This document shows positions 1 through 7,737 of a DNA stretch of 15,659 nt, piece by piece (position 1 is the first letter of the stretch; the number at the start of each line of letters is the position of its first letter). Source of the DNA: an uncultured Coriobacteriaceae bacterium. GTDB lineage: Bacteria > Actinomycetota > Coriobacteriia > Coriobacteriales > QAMH01. The position numbers and the translations under genes are program-made. The stretch covers positions 1 through 15,659 of the forward strand of contig CADBRF010000131.1 of NCBI GenBank assembly GCA_902796975.1, given 5' to 3'. Below the pieces are notes generated by a model. The model saw only the letters and a program-made list of their open reading frames with translations, was not told the origin of the DNA and searched no databases.

Positions 1-36
1 AAAATGGAAAACTAGCAAGTACGCTCGGAGGTTTCT

Positions 37-3000
37 GTGATTGAACTCAAAGACATCCGAAAATCATATAAAACCGGCGATTTTGTACAGACGGCTTTGG
101 ATGGCGTGTCTATAAGTCTCCGCGATAACGAGTTCGTTGCCGTTCTTGGCCCATCTGGCTCCGGCAAGACCACGTTTTTGAACGTCGTCGGAGGACTCGA
201 TCACGCCGATTCTGGCGACCTTGTCATCAACGGTGTCTCCACGAAGGATTACAAGAGCGCAGATTGGGATACCTATCGCAACCACCATATCGGGTTTATC
301 TTCCAGAGCTACAACCTCATACCCCACCAGACCAGCCTGGCAAATGTAGAGCTTGCACTCACGCTCTCCGGCATATCAAAAGCGGAACGCAGACAGCGAG
401 CTAAGGCGGAACTTGAGCGCGTAGGACTCGGGCCCCATATACACAAAAAGCCCTCGCAGCTCTCTGGTGGTCAGATGCAGCGCGTCGCCATTGCCCGCGC
501 CTTGGTCAACGACCCTGACATCGTTCTTGCAGACGAGCCAACGGGTGCGCTTGATACCGAGACGGGCATTCAGGTCATGGACCTGCTTTCAGAAATCGCA
601 AGCGACCGACTCGTTGTCATGGTTACCCACAACCCAGAGCTCGCTTACGAATACGCAAACCGCATCGTCAATATCCACGACGGAAAGATTGTCGGCGACA
701 GCAACCCATTTGACCCCGGTTTCCCGACGCCCGCAGGTTTATCAAAGCACGCCGCCGCTGCCCCAGCTGCAGTAACCGTCACGAGCGCATTGAACGACAG
801 GCTCGCACCTGAAGACCATGGAAAAACAGCTCCCCTTGGAGTTATCTACGAACCTGAAATATCGCGTGATGCAACAGGCGGCTCCACAGGATACGGGACA
901 GGGCGTTCCGGAGCCTCTAAGGGCAAGAAAAAACATTCTTCCATGTCCTTTCTCACCGCGCTTGCGCTCTCCTTCAACAACCTCATGACAAAGAAGGGGA
1001 GGACCTTCCTCACGGCCTTTGCCGGTTCAATCGTCATCATCGGCATAGCTGCGATTCTCGCTCTTTCCAACGGTGTCAACAACTACATAGCAAAGGTTCA
1101 GGAGAACACGCTTTCCTCGTCTCCTCTGACCATCACGAAATCGAGCTTTGACATCACTTCTGTGATGACAGCCGCAGGAACATACTCCGCCAAGGGCGAT
1201 GAGACCGCCGAACAGGAAGACGGAGTTATTCCCGAGTCAACAATCATGGCTGATGTGCTTTCGGACATCAAGAACAACGATCTGAAGAGCTTCAGAAAGT
1301 ATCTCGAGAGCGGTGAAAGCGACGTCTACGACCATGTCAACGCAATTGTGTACGACTACGGCATCACGCCGCTCATCTACTCATCTGATACGTCAAACGG
1401 CGTCAAGCAGCTCAACCCCGGCACGCTTACAAATCTCATGAGCAACCAGGTCACGAGCTCCATGAGCATGTTCTCCGCCATGGGAGGTAACGGTGCCTTC
1501 CAGGAGATGCTCGACGATCCCAAGCTCCTAAGCGAACAATATGATGTTGTCGCTGGAACGTGGCCAACAAGCTACAACGAATGTGTTCTCGTTCTCAGCG
1601 AAAGCGGCGGGCTTTCAGACTACACCTACTACGCCATGGGCGTCCTCGACCCAGACAAACTCGAAGATATGCTGTCTGACGCGATTTCCGATGAGCACAT
1701 AGATGTTCCCGATACGTCTGTGGAATTCACCTACGACGATGCGCTGTCGACAAGCTTTAAAGTCGTTCCGGCAAGCTCGACCTATGCCCTCAGCGAGGAT
1801 GGAAAGACATGGGTAAGCAAGTCGGATGACGAGAACTTCATGGAAGACGCCATTGCCAACGGAATCGACCTCAAGGTCGTAGGTATCATACAGCCTAAGC
1901 CCACGGCAACCTCGACTTCCCTCACCGAAGGTATCGGCTATCGCAGCGACCTTCCCCTGCATCTCATGGATGTGGCCGCCGAATCCGACATCGTCAAGCA
2001 GCAAATTGATGACCCGGACGTCGATGTGTTCACGGGAGAAACGTTTGAAAAGCTCAAGGAAGACTCCGGCGCTGATTTCGATATGAGCCAGCTCTTCACC
2101 GTGGATGAGGCGAAAATGGCTAATGCCTTCCAGGTAGACACGAGCTCGATTGAAAGCGCGATGACGAACGCTATGGGTGGAGCAGCAAGCGGAATGAACA
2201 CGGGCGACATGTTCTCCGACGTGCCTCTGCCAGACTTCAATAATCTAGATCTCTCCGCCATACAAAATGCAACGGCGGAAACCCAAGCGCAGCAGGCGCA
2301 GATAATGCAAACTGCAGCCACAAATGCAATGCCGCGAATCATGCAGGACTATATGACTTGGTCGACTCAGCAGGGCGGCGCACCGGGTTCGGCATCCTAT
2401 GAGGACTATCAGGCAACAGGTCGTCCTGCTCAAATCTTCCAGGAAGAGATGGCAGCAGCGAGTGCTTCCGCAGGCTATGACCCGAATGCAGCTGCCCAAC
2501 AGTTGCAGACTGCCTTTGGGCAGGCAATCCAGAACGCGATGGCAGATTATATGGCAAATACCTTCACCCCGTATCTGCAGGCGAAGATGGGGGACACGCT
2601 CGCAGAGTATTCCCAGAATCTCGCCGTCTCCATGGCGAGCGCACTGGGAGATGCAATGGGCAGCGGGGTCTCGTTCAATGCTGAGGAATTCGCAAATGCC
2701 ATTACGGTTAACATGGACCAGGATGAGCTGACAAACCTGCTTATGAATTTCGCCCAGTCTGGGAACATTTCCTACGAGAAAAATCTCTCAAAACTTGGCT
2801 ACGCCAGTATTGATGAGCCCCAGTCCATCAACATCTATGCCAAGAGCTTTGATGACAAGCAAGCCGTTGAAGATATCATCTCTGTCTATAACGATGATAT
2901 GGATGCCCAGGGCGAACCCGATAAGTCCATTTCCTATTCCGATATCATGGGCGCGCTCATGAAATCCGTCACCGATATCGTGAACATGATCTCTATGGTG

Positions 3001-3390
3001 CTCATCGCCTTCGTGGCCATTTCACTCGTTGTCAGCTCCATCATGATCGGCATCATCACGTACATCAGCGTGCTCGAGCGCAAGAAGGAAATCGGAATCC
3101 TCCGCGCAATGGGAGCGAGCAAGGGCAACGTCGCTAACATCTTTAACGCCGAGACGTTCATCGAAGGGCTGATGTCTGGCATCTTCGCCATTGCCGTGGT
3201 TATGCTTGTCTCGATTCCCATTAACGCCTATGTGCTTTCGTGGAGGAATGTCGAGAATATCATGAGCCTGCCCATGAGCTCCGCGTTGATTCTCGTGTGC
3301 ATCAGCGTCTTCCTTACCTTCGTTTCTGGTCTCATCCCCGCAATGAACGCCGCACGACGGGACCCAGTCGAGGCGCTCAGGAGCGAATAG
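37..3390 (+). CDS. ABC transporter, ATPase fused to FtsX/MacB-type permease
   Basis: This single-chain half-transporter of 1117 residues probably works as a homodimer at the membrane. The ATPase covers about residues 1-225: Walker A GPSGSGKT at 38-45, Q90 in the Q-loop, signature LSGGQ at 142-146, Walker B ending DE at 166-167, and H-loop H198. A Pro/Ala/Lys-rich linker (about 225-310) leads to TM1 (about 324-346). An extracytoplasmic domain of roughly 630 residues follows, then three TM segments (about 983-1008, 1042-1062, 1083-1103) with the FtsX-type cytoplasmic sequence ERKKEIGILRAMGAS. The layout (one TM, large outer domain, three TM) is that of MacB/FtsX-family mechanotransmission or export systems. 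It starts at GTG, with GGAGG five bases upstream and an in-frame stop just before. The outer domain carries an unusual Ala/Met/Gln/Asn-rich stretch at about residues 688-905. The substrate is unknown; peptide, antibiotic or lipid roles all occur in the family. Confidence 0.93.
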   Translation: MIELKDIRKSYKTGDFVQTALDGVSISLRDNEFVAVLGPSGSGKTTFLNVVGGLDHADSGDLVINGVSTKDYKSADWDTYRNHHIGFIFQSYNLIPHQTSLANVELALTLSGISKAERRQRAKAELERVGLGPHIHKKPSQLSGGQMQRVAIARALVNDPDIVLADEPTGALDTETGIQVMDLLSEIASDRLVVMVTHNPELAYEYANRIVNIHDGKIVGDSNPFDPGFPTPAGLSKHAAAAPAAVTVTSALNDRLAPEDHGKTAPLGVIYEPEISRDATGGSTGYGTGRSGASKGKKKHSSMSFLTALALSFNNLMTKKGRTFLTAFAGSIVIIGIAAILALSNGVNNYIAKVQENTLSSSPLTITKSSFDITSVMTAAGTYSAKGDETAEQEDGVIPESTIMADVLSDIKNNDLKSFRKYLESGESDVYDHVNAIVYDYGITPLIYSSDTSNGVKQLNPGTLTNLMSNQVTSSMSMFSAMGGNGAFQEMLDDPKLLSEQYDVVAGTWPTSYNECVLVLSESGGLSDYTYYAMGVLDPDKLEDMLSDAISDEHIDVPDTSVEFTYDDALSTSFKVVPASSTYALSEDGKTWVSKSDDENFMEDAIANGIDLKVVGIIQPKPTATSTSLTEGIGYRSDLPLHLMDVAAESDIVKQQIDDPDVDVFTGETFEKLKEDSGADFDMSQLFTVDEAKMANAFQVDTSSIESAMTNAMGGAASGMNTGDMFSDVPLPDFNNLDLSAIQNATAETQAQQAQIMQTAATNAMPRIMQDYMTWSTQQGGAPGSASYEDYQATGRPAQIFQEEMAAASASAGYDPNAAAQQLQTAFGQAIQNAMADYMANTFTPYLQAKMGDTLAEYSQNLAVSMASALGDAMGSGVSFNAEEFANAITVNMDQDELTNLLMNFAQSGNISYEKNLSKLGYASIDEPQSINIYAKSFDDKQAVEDIISVYNDDMDAQGEPDKSISYSDIMGALMKSVTDIVNMISMVLIAFVAISLVVSSIMIGIITYISVLERKKEIGILRAMGASKGNVANIFNAETFIEGLMSGIFAIAVVMLVSIPINAYVLSWRNVENIMSLPMSSALILVCISVFLTFVSGLIPAMNAARRDPVEALRSE

Positions 3391-3442
3391 CTGAACCGCA
3401 CATTCGTCGCTACCGCCGTCTTTATGCTGAGAACTGATTGTT

Positions 3443-3481
3443 GAGAGCGCCTCCTTGGACGCAAGTCCAGGGAGGCCTCTC
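3443..3481. terminator. Hairpin between convergent ABC and TSUP genes, candidate bidirectional terminator
   Basis: A 12-base-pair stem (3449-3460 with 3465-3476, one G-U pair) closes a GCAA tetraloop. Past a one-base bulge at 3448 it is extended by GAGAG (3443-3447) pairing with CTCTC (3477-3481). It lies 52 bases after the ABC gene and 41 bases beyond the stop of the minus-strand permease gene. Neither strand has a clear U-run after the stem, so it may act through structure or as a 3' end stabiliser. The fold is seen in the sequence; termination is inferred from its position. Confidence 0.55.
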
Positions 3482-3522
3482 CGTCTGAAGACACGCAAGC
3501 TGATGGGAAGCAGTGCTAGAGC

Positions 3523-4383
3523 CTAGCCCAGGAAAAGGGGCGCGAATTCATTTGCGACAAGTAGGATCACCGCAAAAAGCAAGAAGAATGCGAAGATGAA
3601 GCGGAGCAGCCGCTCGGGAACATACTTGACTAGATTCGAGCCAACAAGCGCCCCGGGGATGGCACCAATAGCCAAAGCAATGCCTGATATATAGCTGATA
3701 TTGCCGAGATAGCCCTGCATAATGACGCCTGGGACAGCAAGAATCATAATGGCGATGAGAGAGGTGCCCGAGCAAACACGCATTTGCATGCCCAAGATGG
3801 ACATGAAAAGCGGCACCATGAGAAATCCGCCACCAAGGCCAATATAGCCGGCAGCAAAGCCAGCGAGACATCCAATGAAAGCGGCGTAAGCAACCTGTTT
3901 TTTCGTGACAGTCAGACGTGCGGGCGTGGAGAACGAGGCTTGCCCAGCATGCGAAGAGTGGCCAGCCTCTTCGGCAGCATCACGCTTCGACTTGCGCGGC
4001 GCTCTCCGCGCTTTTGTAAACATCGTGATTGAGGAATACAGAATAGCCGCTGCGGCAGCTAGCATGATAAGCCAACTCGGAGACCTATCCGCCAGAAGCG
4101 CGGAGAGCGGAGACATGAAGGCGCCTCCGATACCAGCAGCTACTCCAATTTCTGGCACGCAGGTCTTGTTTCTTAGATGGCCGATAAAACCCGAGAGGGA
4201 AGTGGGAATTATCGTGAACATCGAAGTAGCAGTTGCGACTACAGCAGGAAGACCGAACCCCAAGCGCAGAAGCGGCACCATGACAGTCCCGCCTCCTATT
4301 CCAAGCATGCCAGAGAGAACGCCCACGACCGACCCGCCAAGAGCAGACATGAAGAAGAATTCCACCATCGCCCCTTCCCCCAT
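3523..4383 (-). CDS. TSUP-family (TauE/SafE) membrane permease
   Basis: This is a 286-residue, very hydrophobic protein with about eight predicted TM segments. It has two related halves, each carrying the family's glycine-rich signature near its start: GMLGIGGGTVMVPLL at about residues 25-39, and GYIGLGGGFLMVPLF in the second half. A charged cytoplasmic loop (about 125-160) rich in Lys, Arg, His and Ser separates the halves. The family moves sulfite, sulfoacetate or other organosulfur anions and related small anions; the substrate cannot be read from sequence. The first ATG (4383) has no ribosome site. The ATG five codons later (4368) follows GGGGAAGGGG and may be the true start, giving 281 residues. 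The gene stands alone and converges on the ABC gene. Its upstream region carries repeated AAATGGGTT motifs that could be operators. Confidence 0.87.
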   Translation of the reverse strand: MGEGAMVEFFFMSALGGSVVGVLSGMLGIGGGTVMVPLLRLGFGLPAVVATATSMFTIIPTSLSGFIGHLRNKTCVPEIGVAAGIGGAFMSPLSALLADRSPSWLIMLAAAAAILYSSITMFTKARRAPRKSKRDAAEEAGHSSHAGQASFSTPARLTVTKKQVAYAAFIGCLAGFAAGYIGLGGGFLMVPLFMSILGMQMRVCSGTSLIAIMILAVPGVIMQGYLGNISYISGIALAIGAIPGALVGSNLVKYVPERLLRFIFAFFLLFAVILLVANEFAPLFLG

Positions 4384-4446
4384 CGCTATCTAAAATGGGT
4401 TCGCATTGCAAATACCGTAGCAAGAGGCTCGCCGTTTGCCCGCAGT

Positions 4447-4476
4447 AATGTATTATTTCTCAGTAAAAATAGTTAA
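4447..4476 (-). promoter_or_regulatory. Possible promoter of the TSUP gene
   Basis: On the minus strand, TTAACT (4476-4471) and TACATT (4452-4447) are separated by 18 bases, each matching four of six consensus positions. The start codon is about 65 bases downstream. One AAATGGGTT-like motif overlaps the -35 side. The call is weak, resting on hexamer resemblance and position. Confidence 0.3.
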
Positions 4477-4477
4477 C

Positions 4478-4527
4478 CCATTCCAAGCATACTTGAAATG
4501 GCTTTGGAAATGGGTTCATTTCCCAAA
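4478..4527. promoter_or_regulatory. Two adjacent dyads, possible operator
   Basis: CCATTCCAAG (4478-4487) faces CTTGAAATGG (4492-4501) with nine of ten positions complementary around CATA. Directly after it, TTTGGAAATG (4503-4512) faces CATTTCCCAAA (4517-4527), fully complementary except for one unpaired C. They lie between the TSUP gene and rny. Protein binding is inferred from symmetry and from AAATGGGTT copies inside them (4508-4517 plus; the complement at 4475-4484). Confidence 0.4.
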
Positions 4528-4536
4528 AACGTGCAT

Positions 4537-4584
4537 AATACTATTCTTTGCGCCTTCAACAATACTATTCTTTGCGCCTTCAAC
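4537..4584. repeat. Perfect 24-base tandem duplication
   Basis: Bases 4537-4560 and 4561-4584 are identical (unit begins AATACTATTC and ends GCCTTCAAC) and directly abut. The bases on either side of the pair do not extend the match. Two exact copies in noncoding DNA suggest a recent slippage duplication or a two-site binding element. Confidence 0.95.
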
Positions 4585-4589
4585 GGTGG

Positions 4590-4650
4590 GGGGTAATCGC
4601 CTGTCCCATGACGCAAGAGAGGACAATTTACCCCATATACCAGCGGGTAT
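4590..4650. promoter_or_regulatory. Nested stem plus small hairpin upstream of the rny promoter
   Basis: GGGGTAA (4590-4596) pairs perfectly with TTACCCC (4628-4634). Inside it TGTCC (4602-4606) pairs with GGACA (4621-4625). Immediately after, ATACC (4637-4641) pairs with GGTAT (4646-4650) across AGCG. The pairing is directly seen. It could be an operator cluster or a structured RNA on either strand; no known riboswitch class is recognised. Confidence 0.4.
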
Positions 4651-4671
4651 CTATGTTTGTGCAGAGTACTG

Positions 4672-4680
4672 TGCTAGGAT
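4672..4680 (+). promoter_or_regulatory. Candidate extended -10 promoter of rny
   Basis: TGC followed by TAGGAT resembles an extended -10 element, with no good -35 at 17 bases. It would start transcription near 4687 and give a leader of about 215 bases before rny. A promoter closer to the gene is possible but was not seen. Confidence 0.35.
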
Positions 4681-4747
4681 AGTAAAGCATTCATCATGTC
4701 CTCGCGCGATGCGTGAGTTTTTGTATAAGTTCGTTTATTACATATGG

Positions 4748-4771
4748 ACTCCATGCGGAGTATATCCGCAT
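4748..4771 (+). promoter_or_regulatory. Overlapping alternative hairpins in the presumed rny leader
   Basis: ACTCC (4748-4752) can pair with GGAGT (4757-4761), or ATGCGGA (4753-4759) can pair with TCCGCAT (4765-4771). The two share bases and cannot form together. Further down, GGGCTT and AAGCCC (about 4840-4861) form another possible stem. Mutually exclusive pairing is compatible with a regulated leader, but no ligand or protein is indicated. Confidence 0.35.
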
Positions 4772-4901
4772 ATTCATTATGCTTGCACTCTGAGCATTTA
4801 TAACCGTCCAAGCTTCGCTAAGAGGCGATGGTGTCTGCTGGGCTTTGCATTGCTTAAGCCCCACTAACTAATTGACACAGCACCATTAAGAAGGAGTCAT
4901 C

Positions 4902-6431
4902 ATGGACATCGTGATCTACATTTTGATCGCGGTTGTCTGCCTGGCAATCGGTTTCGGAGCAAGTCGTCTGTTCGCACGCAACAATGCAAATGACATTGTT
5001 GCCAAGGCGCACCAAGCTGTTTCTGATGCAGAGCGCCAAGCTGAGACAATCAAGCGCGAGAGTGAAATCGAAGCCAAAGACGCCGCATTGAAGATCAAAG
5101 AGCAGGCTGAACAAGAAGCACGGCAGAAGAGCAACGAGTTATCCAATCGTGAGAGCAGGCTGCAGCAGCGTGAAGACTCCGCTGACCGCCGTGCTGAGTC
5201 TCTCGACAAGCGCGAACATCAGCTCTCCTCCATGCAGGGCCAGGTCGACAAAATGCGCAATGATCTTGCGGATAAGCTCGATGAAGCTGAGCGCTCTCTG
5301 CTCGACATTGCCGGCATGACCCGCGACCAGGCTCGCGAGCAGGTCATTGACGAGGTTCGTGATGATTGCACGCGTGAGAGCGCAGCGATTATTCGCGAAT
5401 CCGAGCAGAGGACAAAGGCAGAAGCGAATCGCAGGAGTCGTGAGATTCTTGCCGTTGCCATCCAGCGTATGAGCGCTGATTTCACAGCAGAGCGGACCGT
5501 AACACGTGTAGACATCCCTTCAGACGATGTGAAGGGCCGCATCATTGGCCGCGAGGGTAGAAACATCCGTGCATTTGAGCAGGTAACTGGCGCCAATCTC
5601 ATCATCGATGATACGCCTGACTCTGTCACCGTCTCCTGTTTCGGCCCTGTCCGTCGTGAAATCGCGCGTCTCACGCTCGAGAACCTCATTGCGGATGGCC
5701 GTATCCACCCGGCTCGCATTGAGGAGATGCACCGCAAGGCGACCGCCTACGTTGCACAGGAGGTCCAGGAAGCTGGCGAGCAGGCGACGTTCGATATGGG
5801 CATTCACGACCTGCACCCCGATCTTGTACGAACGCTTGGCCGGTTGAAATACCGCACTTCCTATGGCCAAAATGTACTCCAGCATTCGCTGGAAGTCGCT
5901 GCTATCTGCGGCACCATGGCAAGCGAGCTGGGGCTTGACAGCACCATCGCCAAACGCGCTGGTCTTCTGCATGATCTGGGCAAGGCAATCGACCGCGAGG
6001 TTGAAGGCTCTCATGCCGTCATTGGCGCGGACCTTGCAAAGCGTTATGGCGAGAGCCCCGCCATTGTCCACGCCATTGAAGCCCATCACAATGACGTCGA
6101 GCCGTCTACGGTGCTTGCCGTTCTCGTCCAAGCTGCCGATGCCGTGAGCGCTGCCCGTCCTGGCGCCCGCCGCGAGAGCTACGAGAACTATATCAAACGC
6201 CTCGAGACCCTTGAAAACATTGCCAATGCCCACGAGGGTGTCGAGAAGACCTATGCTATGCAGGCAGGTCGCGAAGTCCGCGTCATGGTCAAGCCAGAGC
6301 AAATTGACGACGCGAGTGCAGTTGTGCTCGCACATGATATCGCCAAGGAAATCGAGACGAACATGGAATATCCTGGCCAGATCCATGTCGTCGTGATTCG
6401 CGAATCGCGTTCCGAGGCAATGGCCAAGTAA
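4902..6431 (+). CDS. rny: Ribonuclease Y
   Basis: This membrane-anchored endoribonuclease starts bulk mRNA decay in many Gram-positives. At 509 residues it has the usual length. It has an N-terminal TM segment (about 1-22), a long charged coiled coil (about 25-165), a KH RNA-binding domain (about 200-265, GRIIGREG at 212-219), and an HD phosphohydrolase domain (about 324-420) with H328, the HD pair H357-D358 in LLHDLGK, and the later His pair in EAHHND. All expected metal-site residues are visible. The start ATG has AAGGAG five bases upstream. The GHKL ATPase gene begins 69 bases downstream in the same direction. The long upstream leader with competing hairpins might allow self-control of its mRNA, as is known for RNase E, but this is inference. 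Confidence 0.97.
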   Translation: MDIVIYILIAVVCLAIGFGASRLFARNNANDIVAKAHQAVSDAERQAETIKRESEIEAKDAALKIKEQAEQEARQKSNELSNRESRLQQREDSADRRAESLDKREHQLSSMQGQVDKMRNDLADKLDEAERSLLDIAGMTRDQAREQVIDEVRDDCTRESAAIIRESEQRTKAEANRRSREILAVAIQRMSADFTAERTVTRVDIPSDDVKGRIIGREGRNIRAFEQVTGANLIIDDTPDSVTVSCFGPVRREIARLTLENLIADGRIHPARIEEMHRKATAYVAQEVQEAGEQATFDMGIHDLHPDLVRTLGRLKYRTSYGQNVLQHSLEVAAICGTMASELGLDSTIAKRAGLLHDLGKAIDREVEGSHAVIGADLAKRYGESPAIVHAIEAHHNDVEPSTVLAVLVQAADAVSAARPGARRESYENYIKRLETLENIANAHEGVEKTYAMQAGREVRVMVKPEQIDDASAVVLAHDIAKEIETNMEYPGQIHVVVIRESRSEAMAK

Positions 6432-6500
6432 CATTGTTGCAGATGTCTTATCCATCAAGGCTGCGAGTAGGATATTATCAAGCCCCGAGAGGAGCCTGAA

Positions 6501-7574
6501 ATGTCCGAACGCAGCCTTGTTGATTTTGTCAAGACGTTTTCAAGCGGCTCGAACCTCGCCGTCGAAGATGACCTCGGAAGAGGGTTCGTGCGCCTGCAGA
6601 CCGCTGAAGCGGAACGACGGCAGGCCAAGCACGACATACGATCTGTTGAAGACATTGTTATCGAATTGCTTCGCAACTCCAGAGATGCGCAAGCTAGCAG
6701 CATCTATCTAGCTACCGGCAAGAGTAAGAACCAAAGAACACTGACTGTCATCGACAATGGAGTCGGAATCCACCCCTCCATGCATGAGCGCATCTTTGAA
6801 CCGCGTGTCACCTCAAAACTCGATTCTATGGTTATGGACACATGGGGCGTCCATGGAAGAGGCATGGCGCTCTATTCGATTTCCTGCAACTCTCAGAATG
6901 CTGCTGTCATGGCAAGCGAAGAGGGTCTGGGTACCTCGATTCGGATTGGGGTAAATCTCACAGAGCTTCCAGAGATTGCCGACCAGTCATCTTTTCCCAA
7001 GCTCAAGCGCGGTATCGACGGTCGTATGCGAGTCAATAGCGGGCCTCATAATGTATTGAGAACTGTTGTGGAATTCGCGCTCGTATACCAGGATACTTTG
7101 CGGGTATATGTTGGGTCTCCGGCAGAGATTGCCGCTCGCCTCGTTGCTGAGGGAAGGAGCAGCATCCAGCAAACCGGGTCATCCCCTTGGGAAGACCCCG
7201 CTACGGCCCCCATCTGGTTGCGGCCATCGCTTGCCCACAATGCCCGAGACCTCCTATCCATTTGTGCTGACCTCGGTCTGACGATATCCGAACGCACTGC
7301 TCATCGTGTTATGGCAGGGGAAATCAAGCCTGCTGTTCAGCCTCTCGAACGCGCTCTGAATTCGTTTTCTGAGGCGATTGCGCCGCAGATAGATATTTAC
7401 CAGGATGCACGTGGTTTGAAACTGACGAAGGACGATGAAGCGTCCTTTTCGCATTCACTTGCCAAGGCGTTTAATACGATAGGGGAGAAGTATTACCTGC
7501 AGCTAGCAGACAACCCCCGCATCCGCGTGACGAAAGAGGGGATAGTCGTCACCTTTCCTGTGGAAAAAGAGTAG
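6501..7574 (+). CDS. Orphan GHKL-fold ATPase of unknown function
   Basis: A 357-residue protein with an HSP90/histidine-kinase/MutL-type ATP-binding fold in its N-terminal half. Visible motifs are an N-box with E55, N59 and D62, G1 DNGVGI at 85-90, a FEPRVTSK segment at 99-106 and G2 GVHGRGMAL at 116-124. No His phosphoacceptor domain, sensor or TM segment precedes it, so it is not a classical sensor kinase; the segment resembles the FEPF region of kinases and the loop of MutL-like proteins. The C-terminal half (about 200-357) is mostly helical-looking and not recognised. The start has AGAGGAG six bases upstream, and the gene follows rny by 69 bases, so co-transcription is likely. Possible roles include an anti-sigma-like kinase, an RNA- or DNA-transaction ATPase, or a partner of RNase Y. 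Fold confidence is high, function unknown. Confidence 0.85.
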   Translation: MSERSLVDFVKTFSSGSNLAVEDDLGRGFVRLQTAEAERRQAKHDIRSVEDIVIELLRNSRDAQASSIYLATGKSKNQRTLTVIDNGVGIHPSMHERIFEPRVTSKLDSMVMDTWGVHGRGMALYSISCNSQNAAVMASEEGLGTSIRIGVNLTELPEIADQSSFPKLKRGIDGRMRVNSGPHNVLRTVVEFALVYQDTLRVYVGSPAEIAARLVAEGRSSIQQTGSSPWEDPATAPIWLRPSLAHNARDLLSICADLGLTISERTAHRVMAGEIKPAVQPLERALNSFSEAIAPQIDIYQDARGLKLTKDDEASFSHSLAKAFNTIGEKYYLQLADNPRIRVTKEGIVVTFPVEKE

Positions 7575-7647
7575 CTCAGAACAACATTTCACCAAGAGCT
7601 CCCCGCAATCCTGGGCTATATGCGGCCGAAAACACGTGCACCATGTT

Positions 7648-7653
7648 TATAAT
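7648..7653 (+). promoter_or_regulatory. Possible -10 element of the phosphohexomutase gene
   Basis: A perfect TATAAT lies 84 bases before the phosphohexomutase start in the 163-base gap after the GHKL ATPase gene. No good -35 lies 17 bases upstream. The leader then contains GAGGA and TCCTC arms (about 7686-7710) that could form a weak hairpin. Confidence 0.4.
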
Positions 7654-7737
7654 AAGCCCATAGTGTTTAAGCCTGACATCAGTACGAGGAAGGTTCGAAA
7701 GTAGTCCTCCTCGCATACATCTGTAGGGAAGATACGT

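Larger units (their letters stand above)
4384..4901. other. 518-base gene-free region between divergent TSUP and rny genes
   Basis: I see no convincing coding sequence here. From left to right it holds an AAATGGGTT motif (4393-4402), a possible TSUP promoter, two adjacent dyads (4478-4501 and 4503-4527), a perfect 24-base tandem duplication (4537-4584), a nested stem (4590-4634), a small perfect hairpin (4637-4650), an extended -10 for rny (4672-4680), and a leader of about 215 bases with further dyads. This is much longer than needed for two promoters. A small RNA gene or a remnant of an inserted element is possible, but nothing names one. Confidence 0.6.

Noticed and set aside
1..15. End of an upstream gene (last codons before the TAG at 13-15)
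   Set aside because: Only four codons are visible, so a gene cannot be supported.
4436..4867. A 143-codon plus-strand open frame in the gap before rny
   Set aside because: It spans the tandem duplication, possible promoters and dyads, has no ribosome site, and its product (Cys/Tyr/Pro-rich, low order) resembles no protein I know.
4872..4877. TTGACA just upstream of rny as a -35 box
   Set aside because: A matching -10 would fall on the ribosome site or start codon and none is there.
5520..6458. A 312-codon minus-strand open frame opposite rny
   Set aside because: It is antisense to the conserved KH and HD domains of RNase Y. The frame is open because of codon bias on the sense strand; there is no family match or ribosome site.
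7634..7639. CACGTG palindrome upstream of the phosphohexomutase gene
   Set aside because: A six-base palindrome is expected by chance, and no partner sites are nearby.
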